Numbered from the stretch's first letter, positions 11,152-19,497 are shown. The stretch is 48,311 nucleotides of DNA from Rhodospirillales bacterium (GCA_947466085.1 CANIEC010000016.1:1-48311), one strand, 5' to 3'. Notes: generated by a model not told the origin, from the sequence alone. Numbers and translations are program-made.

Positions 11152-11988
11152 CTATCTCGGCTTGTCGCCGGCGAGCGTGATCCGGTGCATGACGCGCCGG
11201 AAGCCGTGATAGTCGTTGATCGGATTGTGCATGGCGCAGCGATTGTCCCAGAAGGCCAGCGAGCCGGCTTCCCAGCGGAACCGGCAGGTGAATTCGGGCC
11301 GCGTCTGGTGCTCCCACAGGAAGCGCAGCAGCGGCAGGCTCTCCTTCTCCGTCCAGCCCTTGATGTGCGCAGTATGGGCATCGGACGTATAGAGCGCCTT
11401 GCGGCCGCTCTCCGGGTGCGTCCGCACGATTGGATGCTCGGCTGTCATGACCTTGAGCTCGGCGCCCGCGGCCTTCATGCGATCTTCTCGGGTCTTGGTG
11501 ACATCGGCCTTGGCCGACGAACTGACTCCGATCAGCCCGTCGAGCGTCGCCTTCAGCCCGTCCGACAGCGCCTCGTAGGCCAGGTACTGGTTGGCGAACA
11601 TCGTGTCGCCACCGAACGGCGGCACCTCGCGGGCCAGCAGCATGCTGCCCATCGGCGGGATCGGCAGGTACGTCGTGTCGGAATGCCAGATGCCGCCAAA
11701 ATTGTTGCGCTCGTGTTCGAGCTTCACCACCGGCGTGATCATCGGCGATTCCGGCAATCCCTTGAGCTGTGGATACTCGACCGGTTCGCCGAACTTCCGC
11801 GCGAAGGCGAGCTGCTGCAGCGGCGTCACGGTCTGGCCGCGCAGGAAGATCACGAGATGGTCGAGCAGAGCCTGGCGCATCTCCGCCACGATCTCGGCGT
11901 CGAGATCCTGCGCCATGTCGACGCCGTGGATCTCCGCCCCCAGAGCACCGGCGACCGGTCTCACTTCGATGTGGCGATAGTTTCGCAT
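11152..11988 (-). CDS. TauD/TfdA-family Fe(II)/2-oxoglutarate dioxygenase
   Basis: Non-heme iron oxygenase of 278 residues. Iron ligands are His102 and Asp104 (WHSDTT) and the distal His254 (WDNRCAMHNP); the RRVMHR stretch at 264-269 supplies the arginine that holds 2-oxoglutarate. The N-terminal LGAEIHGVD and GSMLLAREVPPFGGDTMFAN are also typical. Substrate is not determined: relatives act on taurine, alkyl sulfates, 2,4-D and other carboxylates. Its ATG lies 2 bases after the enoyl-CoA hydratase stop, with the ribosome site (AAGAGG) inside the end of that gene, so the two are one transcript and may act on the same carbon source. Confidence 0.93.
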   Translation of the reverse strand: MRNYRHIEVRPVAGALGAEIHGVDMAQDLDAEIVAEMRQALLDHLVIFLRGQTVTPLQQLAFARKFGEPVEYPQLKGLPESPMITPVVKLEHERNNFGGIWHSDTTYLPIPPMGSMLLAREVPPFGGDTMFANQYLAYEALSDGLKATLDGLIGVSSSAKADVTKTREDRMKAAGAELKVMTAEHPIVRTHPESGRKALYTSDAHTAHIKGWTEKESLPLLRFLWEHQTRPEFTCRFRWEAGSLAFWDNRCAMHNPINDYHGFRRVMHRITLAGDKPR

Positions 11989-11990
11989 AT

Positions 11991-12791
11991 CTACCTCTTG
12001 GCCCAGGAGGGCGTGGTCTTCGCCATGAAATGCCGGATGCCCTCGGCTGCCTCCGGCTGGCGCAGCAGCCCGACCAGATTTGCCGCCGCCTCGTCGAGCA
12101 CGTCGAGATCATCCTTCTTCGCGCAGGACAGCACCAGCCGCTTGGCCACGGCCAGCGCCTTGGGCTCCATCCTCAGAATGTCGTCCAGCAGGTTCTGCAG
12201 CGTCGCCTCGACCTCGGCACCGGTCGCGCAGAGATGGCGCCCGATCCCGAGCCGGTAGGCCTCCGCGGCTTCGATGACGCGACCGGTCACGGCGAGGTCG
12301 CGCACCGGCCCTTCTCCAAGCCGCCGAACCAGGAACGGGATGATCTGCGAAGGAATGAACCCCACCCTGGGTTCGGGAATGCCGAAGCGGGCGTCTTCGC
12401 GCAGGATCACGACGTCGGAGCAGCAGGCCATGCCGAACCCCGCCCCGACCGCCGACCCCTCGACGACGGCGATGGTGGCCTGCGGCAGGGCCTCGAGGGC
12501 CAGAAGCGCATTGCCGAACTGCCGATAGCTGGGAAGCAGCGGGTCCGTGCCACCCGACGGCACGGGCGGCAGGTCGGCCATCGTGTCGAGATCGCCCCCG
12601 GCGCAAAAGTGCCCGCCTGCGCCCCGAAGGACCAGCACGCGGCAGGCCGCGTCGTTGCCGATGCCGACGAAGGCGTCCTCCAGTTCCAGCATCATGCGGT
12701 GCGTCAGCGCATTGCGCCGCTGCGGCCGGTTCAGGGTCAGCAAGGTAACAGCGCCCTGCCGGTCGATCTCGAGGAACTCGTAGTCCGTCAT
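11991..12791 (-). CDS. Enoyl-CoA hydratase/isomerase family protein
   Basis: Crotonase-fold protein of 266 residues from the ATG at 12791; a TTG two codons upstream is possible but unnecessary. It has TLLTLNRPQRRNALTHRM, the oxyanion segment FCAGGDLDTM (about residue 63), VEGSAVGAGFGMACCSDVVI and the Glu-bearing FGIPEPRVGFIP. Both oxyanion-hole regions are intact, so hydration, isomerisation or C-C bond chemistry on a CoA ester is plausible. The MPET signature of the hydrolase at the left window edge is absent. It leads the two-gene unit with the TauD-type dioxygenase and is transcribed divergently from mepA. Confidence 0.92.
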   Translation of the reverse strand: MTDYEFLEIDRQGAVTLLTLNRPQRRNALTHRMMLELEDAFVGIGNDAACRVLVLRGAGGHFCAGGDLDTMADLPPVPSGGTDPLLPSYRQFGNALLALEALPQATIAVVEGSAVGAGFGMACCSDVVILREDARFGIPEPRVGFIPSQIIPFLVRRLGEGPVRDLAVTGRVIEAAEAYRLGIGRHLCATGAEVEATLQNLLDDILRMEPKALAVAKRLVLSCAKKDDLDVLDEAAANLVGLLRQPEAAEGIRHFMAKTTPSWAKR

Positions 12792-12828
12792 GGGCAAAGT
12801 CTTAGCGAGCGACTATCGTGCCAACAAG

Positions 12829-13656
12829 ATGATGCGTTTCGCGGTTCCGCTGCTCGCGGCTCTCCTTTTTCTGACCAACGCGGCCCGCGCCGACGACTGG
12901 GCCACGGTCCAGACGCCCGCACCCGGTCCGACCCAGTCGATCGGTTTCTATACCGCGGGCTGCCTCCAGGGGGCGCAGGCGCTGCCGCTGGAGGGTCCGG
13001 GCTACGAGGCCATAAGGGTCAGCCGCAATCGATATTGGGGTCAGCCCGTCACCATCGACTTCATCAAGACCCTGGCGGAGAAGATGCGGGCTGCCGGCCA
13101 GGCCCATCTCTACATCGGCGACATCGGCCAGCCGCGCGGCGGTCCCGCCCCGTCGGGCCACGCCAGCCACCAGATCGGGCTCGACGCCGATATCTGGTTC
13201 GAGCGACAGCCAGGGGCGCGCCGCTCGCCGGCCGACCGCGAAAACCCGCGCCTGCGTTCGCTGGTGAAAGCCGACGACAGCGGCATCGACGATGCGGTCT
13301 TCAACGAGCAGCATGTCCTGCTGCTCCGGACGGCGGCGCAGATGCCGAATCTCGACCGCATCTTCGTGAACAAATGGATCAAGCAGCGGCTCTGCCAGAC
13401 CACCGGCGGCGACCGATCCTGGCTGCGCAAGCTCGTGCCCTGGTACGGGCACGACTCGCATTTTCACATTCGTCTTTACTGTCCGCCCGGCAATCCGCAG
13501 TGCCAGCCGCAGGCCGACTATGCGCACGACGACGGTTGCGGCGAAGCGCTCGAATCGTGGTTCCGCAAGGCGCCGCTGGTGCCGCCGACCACGCCGCCCA
13601 AGCCCTACCGCCCCAAGCTGCCGGCAGCCTGTACCGCCGTCCTGAATGCCCGCTAG
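12829..13656 (+). CDS. mepA: Penicillin-insensitive murein endopeptidase MepA
   Basis: Periplasmic zinc D,D-endopeptidase (peptidase M74, LAS fold) that cuts peptidoglycan cross-links and is not inhibited by beta-lactams. From the ATG at 12829 it is 275 residues, with a signal peptide (MMRFAVPLLAALLFLTNAARA, cleavage before DDW; 21 residues, shown as MMRF...ARA). Metal-site motifs are intact: GHASHQIGLDADIW supplies His and Asp and GHDSHFHIRLYCP supplies His. Conserved Cys residues (AGCLQG, QRLCQT, LYCPPGNPQC, DGCGE) fit the disulfides of the family. An earlier in-frame ATG at 12790 would overlap the divergent enoyl-CoA hydratase start and add a polar stretch before the signal peptide, so I reject it. 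Confidence 0.95.
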   Translation: MMRFAVPLLAALLFLTNAARADDWATVQTPAPGPTQSIGFYTAGCLQGAQALPLEGPGYEAIRVSRNRYWGQPVTIDFIKTLAEKMRAAGQAHLYIGDIGQPRGGPAPSGHASHQIGLDADIWFERQPGARRSPADRENPRLRSLVKADDSGIDDAVFNEQHVLLLRTAAQMPNLDRIFVNKWIKQRLCQTTGGDRSWLRKLVPWYGHDSHFHIRLYCPPGNPQCQPQADYAHDDGCGEALESWFRKAPLVPPTTPPKPYRPKLPAACTAVLNAR

Positions 13657-14052
13657 CTAGCTGATTCCGCCGCAGCGATTGGCGCGCTGCCGAGCCTGGA
13701 CGTCGAGCCAGTCGAGACCGCCCACCGTGCCGATGCGGATCCAGTCGACCTGGATTGTGCCGTCGGGCACACGCTTCACGACGTAGCGCGACTCCGCCTG
13801 CGGGGCGCTTTGCGGCACGTAGAGGACCGTCGTCGTGCCGGGCGCCGATGAAGGCTCGATGTTCACGACGAAGCCGCTGGCGGCCGGAGCCGCGAGGCAG
13901 GTCACCATCGAGTCATAGGGAACTGTGTAGACGCTCGACCAGGCCGGCACCGGCTTGGGCGGCGTAATCGGCTCGCTGCCCAGTTTGTCCACGGTCGAGC
14001 ACGCTGCCGCGGCGAGCGAAAGAACAGCGGGAATCATCACGTGCTTGAGCAT
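13657..14052 (-). CDS. Small predicted lipoprotein of unknown function
   Basis: 131 residues from the ATG at 14052, chosen because GGAGG (complement of 14059-14063) sits 6 bases upstream; an in-frame GTG one codon earlier is too close. The signal peptide ends in a lipobox (SLAAAAC, Cys18), so the protein should be lipid-anchored in the envelope. The mature part is Pro-rich at first (PITPPKPVPAW) and then predicted beta-rich, with one Cys pair (TCLAAPA and NRCGG). I do not recognise a domain. Its stop abuts the MepA stop on the other strand, and it follows the ABC-2 permease by 26 bases, so it may be the last gene of that operon. Confidence 0.75.
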   Translation of the reverse strand: MLKHVMIPAVLSLAAAACSTVDKLGSEPITPPKPVPAWSSVYTVPYDSMVTCLAAPAASGFVVNIEPSSAPGTTTVLYVPQSAPQAESRYVVKRVPDGTIQVDWIRIGTVGGLDWLDVQARQRANRCGGIS

Positions 14053-14078
14053 CACTCACCTCCGGAAACGGCCCCATT

Positions 14079-14876
14079 CTACTCGCCCTGTCCGAGGAGT
14101 GAACCGGCCCGGCGCGAGGAGCGGAAGAACCACTGGAACACCTGGAAGCCGATCACCAGGTAGACGGCCGACAGCCCGAAGGCGAGGGCCAGCATGTCCC
14201 AATGGACCGTCTTCTCCAGCATGATGGAGCGCATGCCTTCGAAGATATAGGCCGGCGGCAATCCCCAGGCGATGACCTGCAGCCAGTTCGGCAGCACCGA
14301 GATCGGATAGTAGACCCCGCTCACCGGCATCAGCACGAAGACGGCCGCCCAGGCGAAGCTCTCCGCGCTCTGCCCAACCCGCATGACCAGGCCCGACATG
14401 GCGAGCCCGATCGACCAGGAGAACATCTGCAGGATCACGAAGAACGCCAGCAGCGGCAGACCGAGCGTGTAGATCGAATAGCCGAAGAACGCCCAGGCCA
14501 GCAGCGATACCGGGATCATGCCCAGGAGGGTGCGCAGCAGCGATGCGATGATGATGCCGGCGGCCAGCTCCCAGGAGCGGATGGGACTGACGAAGAGATG
14601 GCCGAGATTCCGCGACCAGATCTCCTCCAGGAAAGCAATCGAGAGCGAGAGGTTGCCGCGGACCACGACCTCCCAGAGCAGCAGCCCCGACAGAAGCACG
14701 CCGGCGGCCTGCGCCACGAACGAAGCCTGCGGCAGCAGGTACTGGGTCATGAAGCCCCACATCACCATCTGCACGGCCGGCCAGTAGATCGAATCCACCA
14801 GACGCATCACGGAACTGCGCCAAAGATAGATGTGGCGCAGCACGAGGGCGTAGATCCTCTGGAGGGAGCCGCTCAT
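14079..14876 (-). CDS. ABC-2 type transporter permease
   Basis: Membrane subunit of an ABC exporter, 265 residues with about six hydrophobic segments and the ABC-2 domain pattern (LWRSSVMRLVDSIYWPAVQM near the N-terminus, GVYYPISVLPNWLQ before the last pair). The family includes exporters of drugs, lipids and polysaccharides. Its ATG overlaps the stop of the ATPase gene by four bases (ATGA), so the two subunits are translationally coupled and must work together. Substrate unknown; no glycosyltransferase is nearby to suggest a polysaccharide. Confidence 0.93.
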   Translation of the reverse strand: MSGSLQRIYALVLRHIYLWRSSVMRLVDSIYWPAVQMVMWGFMTQYLLPQASFVAQAAGVLLSGLLLWEVVVRGNLSLSIAFLEEIWSRNLGHLFVSPIRSWELAAGIIIASLLRTLLGMIPVSLLAWAFFGYSIYTLGLPLLAFFVILQMFSWSIGLAMSGLVMRVGQSAESFAWAAVFVLMPVSGVYYPISVLPNWLQVIAWGLPPAYIFEGMRSIMLEKTVHWDMLALAFGLSAVYLVIGFQVFQWFFRSSRRAGSLLGQGE

Positions 14877-15646
14877 GGCGTCTTTCCTTCCGGCTTCAGC
14901 GCGTCGAGCCCGCGTCCCCGGCCGCGCGCCATGTCGAGGAACACCTCCTCCATGTCCTCCCGGCCGAACCGCTCGAGCAGCTCGCTCGGGCTACCGCGCT
15001 CGAAGACCTTGCCGGCCTGCAGCAGGATCACGTCGTCGCACAGCCGCTCGACCTCGGCCATGTTGTGCGAGGCGAGCAGGATCGTGGCGTGGGTTTCGCG
15101 TTGGTAGGTTTCGAGATAGCCGCGCACCCAGTCGGCGGTGTCGGGGTCGAGCGAGGCCGTCGGCTCGTCGAGCAGCAGCACGTCGGGACGGTTGATCAGC
15201 GCCTTGGCCAGCGCCACGCGCGTCTTCTGGCCGGCCGAGAGCTTGCCCGCCGGGCGGTCGAGGAAGGCCGCGACCTGCATGTGCTCGGCGATCTCGTCGA
15301 TGCGGTGCCGCTGGTCCTTCACGCCATAGAGCCGGCCATAGAATTGCAGGTTCTGGCGCACCGTCAGGCGATGCGGCAGGTCGACATACGGTGAGGAGAA
15401 ATTCATGCGCGGCAGCGCCGCGTAGCGTCGCCGCAGCATGTCGATGCCGAGGATCTCGATGCTGCCGGCCGTCGGCTCCAGCAGCCCGAGCAGCATGGCG
15501 ATGGTCGTCGTCTTGCCCGCCCCGTTGCCGCCGAGCAGCCCTAGCACCGCGCCGCGCGGTGCCGAGAAGCTCAGATCGTCGACCGCGACGATCTCGCCAT
15601 ACACCTTGCGCAGGTGCTGGACCACGATGGAGGGAGGTGCGGGCAT
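14873..15646 (-). CDS. ABC transporter ATP-binding protein (ABC-2 exporter)
   Basis: Cytoplasmic ATPase of 257 residues paired with the ABC-2 permease immediately downstream. Walker A is GGNGAGKTT (about residues 39-47), the Q-loop region is followed by the signature LSAGQKTRVALAKAL, Walker B is VLLLDEPTASLD, and the switch His is in LASHNMAEVERLCD. The signature has AGQ in place of the common GGQ, a conservative change seen in export ATPases. It starts 7 bases after the aminotransferase stop, so three genes may be cotranscribed. Confidence 0.95.
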   Translation of the reverse strand: MPAPPSIVVQHLRKVYGEIVAVDDLSFSAPRGAVLGLLGGNGAGKTTTIAMLLGLLEPTAGSIEILGIDMLRRRYAALPRMNFSSPYVDLPHRLTVRQNLQFYGRLYGVKDQRHRIDEIAEHMQVAAFLDRPAGKLSAGQKTRVALAKALINRPDVLLLDEPTASLDPDTADWVRGYLETYQRETHATILLASHNMAEVERLCDDVILLQAGKVFERGSPSELLERFGREDMEEVFLDMARGRGRGLDALKPEGKTP

Positions 15647-15653
15647 GCCGGCA

Positions 15654-16883
15654 TCACAACGCCTTGACGGCCGCTTCGATGCGATCCAGGCCCTTGCTCA
15701 GCCGCGCCGCGCTCGAGGCGAAGCACAGGCGGACATTGCCCTGCCCGCCCGGACCGAAGGCCTCGCCGGGCGCCAAGCCCACCTTGTACTGCTTCGCCAT
15801 CGTCTTGCAGAAGGCCAGCGTGTCGCTAACGCCTTCGACCGAGAAGAAGGCGTAGAAGGCCGCGTCCGGCCGCGCGATCTTCACCTTGGGCAGCGCGGAG
15901 AGCCGCTGGAACACAAGTTCGCCGCCGGCGCGGCAGCGCTCGACCATTTCGTGGACGAAAGCATCGCCCTGCTCCAGCGCAGCCACCGCGCCCTTCTGCA
16001 GGAAGGCGGGAACGCCCGAGGTGTTGATCTGGACAAGCTTGGCGAACTGGTCGCCCAGTGCCGCCGGATGGGTGAGCCAGCCCAGGCGCCAGCCCGTCAT
16101 CGCCCACGGCTTGGAGAAGCTGTTGAGGACGATGACCGGATCGTCCGGCCCGGCCAGTTCGAGGAAGGACGGCGCGACCTGCCGGCCGTCGGGCCGCTTG
16201 GTGTAGATCAGGCGGGCATAGACCTCGTCGGCCATGATCCAGACGCCGCGTTTCCTCGCGAACTCGAGCAGCGCTGCCTGCTCCTCGGTCGACATCGTCC
16301 AGCCCGTGGGATTGCCCGGCGAGTTGACGAAGATCGCGCGCGTGCGGCCGTCGACGGCGTCGAAGACCTTCTGCAGGTCGAGCGTCCAGCCACCGGTCGG
16401 CGTGCGGTCGAGGGCCACGTATTTCGGGACACCCCCCACCAGCTTGGTGGCCGAGGTGATGTTCGGCCAGATCGGCGAGACGATCACGATATTGTCGCCG
16501 GGATCCAGCAGGAGCTGGCAGGTCAGCAGGATGGCCTGCATGCCGCCGGTCGTCACCGTGAGGCGCTCCACCGGACACTTGATGCGATAGAGCCGCTCGG
16601 TATAGGCCGACAGGGCGCTCCGCAGCTCGGGGATGCCGCGCTGCCACGTGTAGAACGTCTCGCCTGCCTGCAGACCCTTGGCCGCCGCGTCGCGCACGAA
16701 GTCCGGCGTCACGAGGTCGCTCTCGCCGAACCACAGCGGCACCACGTCGGGGTCTCCGAACACGGTCATCGCCACTTCGGAAATCGGGGTCTCGGCCATG
16801 CCGGCGGTGGCGCCGCTCAGCGAAGCCGGGAGGCCCGGCGCGACAAATCTGGTGTGGTCCTGCATCCTGCGGACGTACCGCAT
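15654..16883 (-). CDS. Pyridoxal-phosphate aminotransferase, class I/II
   Basis: Fold-type I aminotransferase of 409 residues. PLP lysine is Lys258 in NSFSKPWAMTGWRLGW; Asn187 (NSPGNPTG), Asp219 and Tyr222 (MADEVYARL) complete the cofactor site, and the carboxylate-binding Arg is in NVRLCFA near the C-terminus. The ending resembles AspC/AlaA-like enzymes from alphaproteobacteria, often annotated as aspartate or alanine aminotransferase; substrate cannot be set by eye. Start could be the ATG at 16883 or the internal ATG at 16865 (MQDHTRF). It is the first gene of the minus-strand run into the ABC-2 exporter. Confidence 0.93.
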   Translation of the reverse strand: MRYVRRMQDHTRFVAPGLPASLSGATAGMAETPISEVAMTVFGDPDVVPLWFGESDLVTPDFVRDAAAKGLQAGETFYTWQRGIPELRSALSAYTERLYRIKCPVERLTVTTGGMQAILLTCQLLLDPGDNIVIVSPIWPNITSATKLVGGVPKYVALDRTPTGGWTLDLQKVFDAVDGRTRAIFVNSPGNPTGWTMSTEEQAALLEFARKRGVWIMADEVYARLIYTKRPDGRQVAPSFLELAGPDDPVIVLNSFSKPWAMTGWRLGWLTHPAALGDQFAKLVQINTSGVPAFLQKGAVAALEQGDAFVHEMVERCRAGGELVFQRLSALPKVKIARPDAAFYAFFSVEGVSDTLAFCKTMAKQYKVGLAPGEAFGPGGQGNVRLCFASSAARLSKGLDRIEAAVKAL

Positions 16884-16964
16884 CGTTCGGAATTGCGCCA
16901 GTCAGGTGCCTGCATGACAATTGTTGGCGGCGAGGCCCAACCCTACTAATCACAGGAGAATGCC

Positions 16965-17258
16965 ATGAGGTATCTACCCTGTCTGCTGGCGTCCCTCCTT
17001 CTGGCCGGCTGCGTACACGGCGACAGTGTCGAGCGCCTCCAGGCCGGAATGGATCGCGAGCAGGTGCGAGCGGTCATGGGGCCGCCTGAAGCATCGACCC
17101 ATTCGCCGGGCAAGGATTGCGCCTACTACACGGTGCTGAAGGATTTCTGGAGTCGTACGCCCTGGTCGATGTCCGACCGCTATTACGTCTGCTTCACCGA
17201 CGGCAAGGTCGATACCTACGGCAAGGCAACCCAATCGGCCCAGATGACAGAGCCATAG
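16965..17258 (+). CDS. Small BamE/SmpA-like lipoprotein
   Basis: 97 residues with a short signal peptide and strong lipobox LLAGC (Cys16). The mature part VERLQAGMDREQVRAVMGPP is the hallmark of the SmpA/OmlA (BamE) fold: the x-G-M-x-x-x-x-V-x-x-x-x-G-x-P turn. A Cys pair (DCAYYT and YVCFTDGKV) and a beta-rich tail follow. True BamE acts in the BAM outer-membrane assembly complex; this one is shorter and could be a paralogue with the same fold only. AGGAG lies 5 bases before the ATG. It precedes the CYTH-like gene by 31 bases. Confidence 0.8.
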   Translation: MRYLPCLLASLLLAGCVHGDSVERLQAGMDREQVRAVMGPPEASTHSPGKDCAYYTVLKDFWSRTPWSMSDRYYVCFTDGKVDTYGKATQSAQMTEP

Positions 17259-17289
17259 GCCGGCGCTACGCTGCCTATAGGGAGACACA

Positions 17290-18240
17290 ATGCATTCACA
17301 TCAGGATGACGGGCAGATCGCGCAATGGCTTGCCGATCGCCAGGCCACGACCTATGCCGACGGTCGCCGCTGCGACGAAATCCAGTATCTGCAGTGCAAG
17401 CTGATCCTCAAGCCCGACCGCTTCACCTCTGCGCACGTGTTCAAGGAGTTTGCCGCCCTCGTCCAGCGCGCCGCCGCGACAACCGGCGTCGGTTACCAGC
17501 ACACGCCCAAGTCCCAGCAACGGCCCGAGGTGCGCGAGGTCCTGTTCCTCGATACCGGCGGCTACCACCTCTATAACAACAGCTTCATCGTGCGCCGTCG
17601 TATTGCGTATGAGGACGGCTTCCCGATCGGCGATCCCGAGATCGTCTTCAAGTATCGCAGCGACAACATGGCGAAGGCCCAGGCCCTCGACGTGCGACCG
17701 CGCATCGATGGCAAGTACAAGATCAAGTTCAAGCTCGAGGTCATGCCGCTCAAGGAGAAGCTCGGCGGCATCCGGCGTCTGCTGTCGCACAATGTCGAGT
17801 TCGGCCTCAGCCAAGCCCCCCAGGCGGCCCGTATCGTGATGTCCTCGCTCGGCAACATGTCCCTGCCGGAGCTGACCCAGATCTTCCCGACCCTGGGCGC
17901 GATCTCTTGTGAGGGACCGAACGACGTCTCCCTCGTCAACCAGACGATCGTCGAGGAGCTGCTGCAGGACATCTGCCTGCTCGACTTCGGCCATCACACG
18001 GCAGCGACGGCCAATCTCGGCCTGTGGCGCGCCCGCGGCGACCATCACTCCTTCGTGGGCGAGTTTGCCTTCCAGCTCCGGTTCGCTGGCCCCGACGACA
18101 TCAAGCACAAGTCCCTGAACCACTGCGAGCGCTTCTTCCTGGAGCTCCAGCAGGTCGCCGCGGACTGGCTGGCGCTGACCACGACCAAGACCGGCGCGGT
18201 GTACCGCCTGAAGGGCAATCCGCCGCAAGCCCACGAATGA
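17290..18240 (+). CDS. Unrecognised protein with CYTH/triphosphate-tunnel-like features
   Basis: 316 residues, soluble, no signal peptide; GGGAGA lies 5 bases before the ATG. I do not recognise an exact family. Several segments look like CYTH/triphosphate-tunnel metalloenzymes in the right order: a first basic strand (QCKLILKP, about 37-44), VLFLDTGGYHLYNNSFIVRRR (landmarks LFLDT and VRRR, about 90-110), a strand with EIVFKYRSDN, the Lys/Glu strand KIKFKLEVMP, and a late strand EFAFQLRF. The classical ExExK opening motif is not intact, so catalytic activity is doubtful. The stop overlaps the ATG of the chromate transporter half by four bases (ATGA), so its job is probably tied to that transporter. 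The fold assignment is inference. Confidence 0.6.
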   Translation: MHSHQDDGQIAQWLADRQATTYADGRRCDEIQYLQCKLILKPDRFTSAHVFKEFAALVQRAAATTGVGYQHTPKSQQRPEVREVLFLDTGGYHLYNNSFIVRRRIAYEDGFPIGDPEIVFKYRSDNMAKAQALDVRPRIDGKYKIKFKLEVMPLKEKLGGIRRLLSHNVEFGLSQAPQAARIVMSSLGNMSLPELTQIFPTLGAISCEGPNDVSLVNQTIVEELLQDICLLDFGHHTAATANLGLWRARGDHHSFVGEFAFQLRFAGPDDIKHKSLNHCERFFLELQQVAADWLALTTTKTGAVYRLKGNPPQAHE

Positions 18241-18803
18241 GCGTCGCCGAAACCTCCATCCCCCGTCCGTCGCTCGGAAGGCTCTTCTGGGTCTTTCTGG
18301 TCATGGGCGCGACGAGCATCGGCGGCGGCGTGGTCGCCTATCTGCGGACCGGCCTGGTCGTGCGCCAGCGCTGGCTGGACGACGTGACGTTCGTCGAACT
18401 GCTCTCGATCAGCCAGACCCTGCCCGGCCTCAACGCCACAAACATGTCGATCCTGGTGGGCGATCGCCTGCGGGGCGGCATGGGTGCCCTCGTCGCCACC
18501 CTGGGCATGTGCCTTCCCGGCGCCAGCCTCATGATCGCGGCCGGGTTCCTCTATGGCGCCGGCGGAGACGGCCCCTGGTCGAAAGCCTTCCTGCACGGGA
18601 TCGCGGCGGGCGCGGTCGGGCTCATCCTGGTGGTCCTGGTCCAGCTCGGCGCCAAGACGCTGAAGACCTTTGCCGACTATGTTTTCGTGGCGGCTACCGC
18701 AGTGGCGGTCGCCTTCTTCAAGGTGCCGGTCCCGTATGCGCTGATCGCGGCAGGGATCATCGCCATCTGGTGGCACCGGCCGCGTGACAAGGACGTCCCG
18801 TGA
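18237..18803 (+). CDS. Chromate transporter, first short-chain subunit
   Basis: Integral membrane protein of 188 residues, one CHR domain (short-chain, split form). Landmarks are the N-terminal FLVMGATSIGGGVVAYLR, FVELLSISQTLPGLNATN and a run of hydrophobic helices. In single-polypeptide ChrA two such domains are fused with opposite orientation; here they are separate genes overlapping by four bases (GTGA at 18800). The CHR family exports chromate, probably with sulfate as competitor. The start ATG at 18237 overlaps the stop of the CYTH-like gene, which makes a three-gene coupled unit. Confidence 0.93.
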   Translation: MSVAETSIPRPSLGRLFWVFLVMGATSIGGGVVAYLRTGLVVRQRWLDDVTFVELLSISQTLPGLNATNMSILVGDRLRGGMGALVATLGMCLPGASLMIAAGFLYGAGGDGPWSKAFLHGIAAGAVGLILVVLVQLGAKTLKTFADYVFVAATAVAVAFFKVPVPYALIAAGIIAIWWHRPRDKDVP

Positions 18804-19333
18804 AGCAGCTCTGGGACCTTGCCGGCGTCTTCGCCTACCTGTCCCTGCTGACGATCGGGGGAGGCATGGCTGCCTTCCCCGAAATGAAGGAACTCACGGT
18901 CGATACCTATCACTGGGTGACGTTTCCGGAACTGCTGCACTTCTACAGCCTGGGTCAGCTCGCGCCGGGACCGAACATGATGATGGTCGCCTCGATCGGC
19001 GTCACCGTCGCCCACATTCCCGGTGCGCTCGTGGCGCTCGTCGCTTTCTTTTTGCCGACCGGCCTGCTGACTTTTTTCGTGGGCCGCTTGTGGACCCATC
19101 TGGCGACCTGGCGGTGGCGGCCGGCCATCCAGACCGGTCTGGGCTCCGTGGCGGTCGGCCTCGTCCTGGCCGGCGCCATCATCATGGGAAAGGGTGCCAT
19201 CACCCAGGTCTTCTTCGGCGTGATCGCGCTGGCGGTTTTCCTGTTGCTGTGGCGGACAAAGATCAACCCCGCCTATCCGATCGTGGCCTCGGGCCTGATC
19301 GGGATGGCGCTGCACTATTTCAACATCGCCTAG
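18800..19333 (+). CDS. Chromate transporter, second short-chain subunit
   Basis: 177-residue CHR-domain membrane protein, the partner of the preceding gene. Typical motifs are LSLLTIGGGMAAFPEM, FYSLGQLAPGPNMMMV and VAFFLPTGLLTFFVGR. The GQLAPGP stretch aligns with SQTLPGL of the partner, showing that the two are internal homologues. Translation starts at GTG 18800 overlapping the upstream TGA. Together they should form a heterodimeric inner-membrane exporter for chromate or a related oxyanion; chromate itself is family knowledge, not shown here. Confidence 0.93.
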   Translation: MKQLWDLAGVFAYLSLLTIGGGMAAFPEMKELTVDTYHWVTFPELLHFYSLGQLAPGPNMMMVASIGVTVAHIPGALVALVAFFLPTGLLTFFVGRLWTHLATWRWRPAIQTGLGSVAVGLVLAGAIIMGKGAITQVFFGVIALAVFLLLWRTKINPAYPIVASGLIGMALHYFNIA

Positions 19334-19464
19334 TTCGGCAGGCTCGTCACCAAGAACGATGCCGAGGTTGCCGTGTCGGTAAACGCGGCCGGCAATGTTA
19401 CCCAGACATCCCGATAGCAGTTGCGGCGTCGTATAACGGCTCGAGTGAGCGGGTATTTGCGTCG

Positions 19465-19474
19465 ATTGCGCAAT
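19465..19474. promoter_or_regulatory. Perfect 10-base palindrome upstream of the NnrU gene
   Basis: ATTGCGCAAT is a perfect palindrome 23 bases before the NnrU start, in the 164-base gap after the chromate transporter. It could be an operator for a dimeric regulator. It is not a canonical FNR/NnrR box (TTGAT-N4-ATCAA). A short palindrome like this can arise by chance. Confidence 0.25.
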
Positions 19475-19497
19475 ATCGCTTGTGCTATATGGGGCAT

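Noticed and set aside
9946-12258. Long plus-strand open frame opposite the CorC-like protein, dioxygenase and hydratase genes
   Set aside because: Arg/Gln/His/Gly-rich translation with no recognisable domain; it is a GC-rich antisense shadow of three genes with clear motifs.
16965-17258. Calling the small lipoprotein the essential BamE
   Set aside because: The SmpA/OmlA turn is present but the length and Cys pair are unlike typical BamE; the general fold is all I can support.
19465-19474. FNR/NnrR box before the NnrU gene
   Set aside because: The palindrome ATTGCGCAAT lacks the TTGAT-N4-ATCAA spacing.
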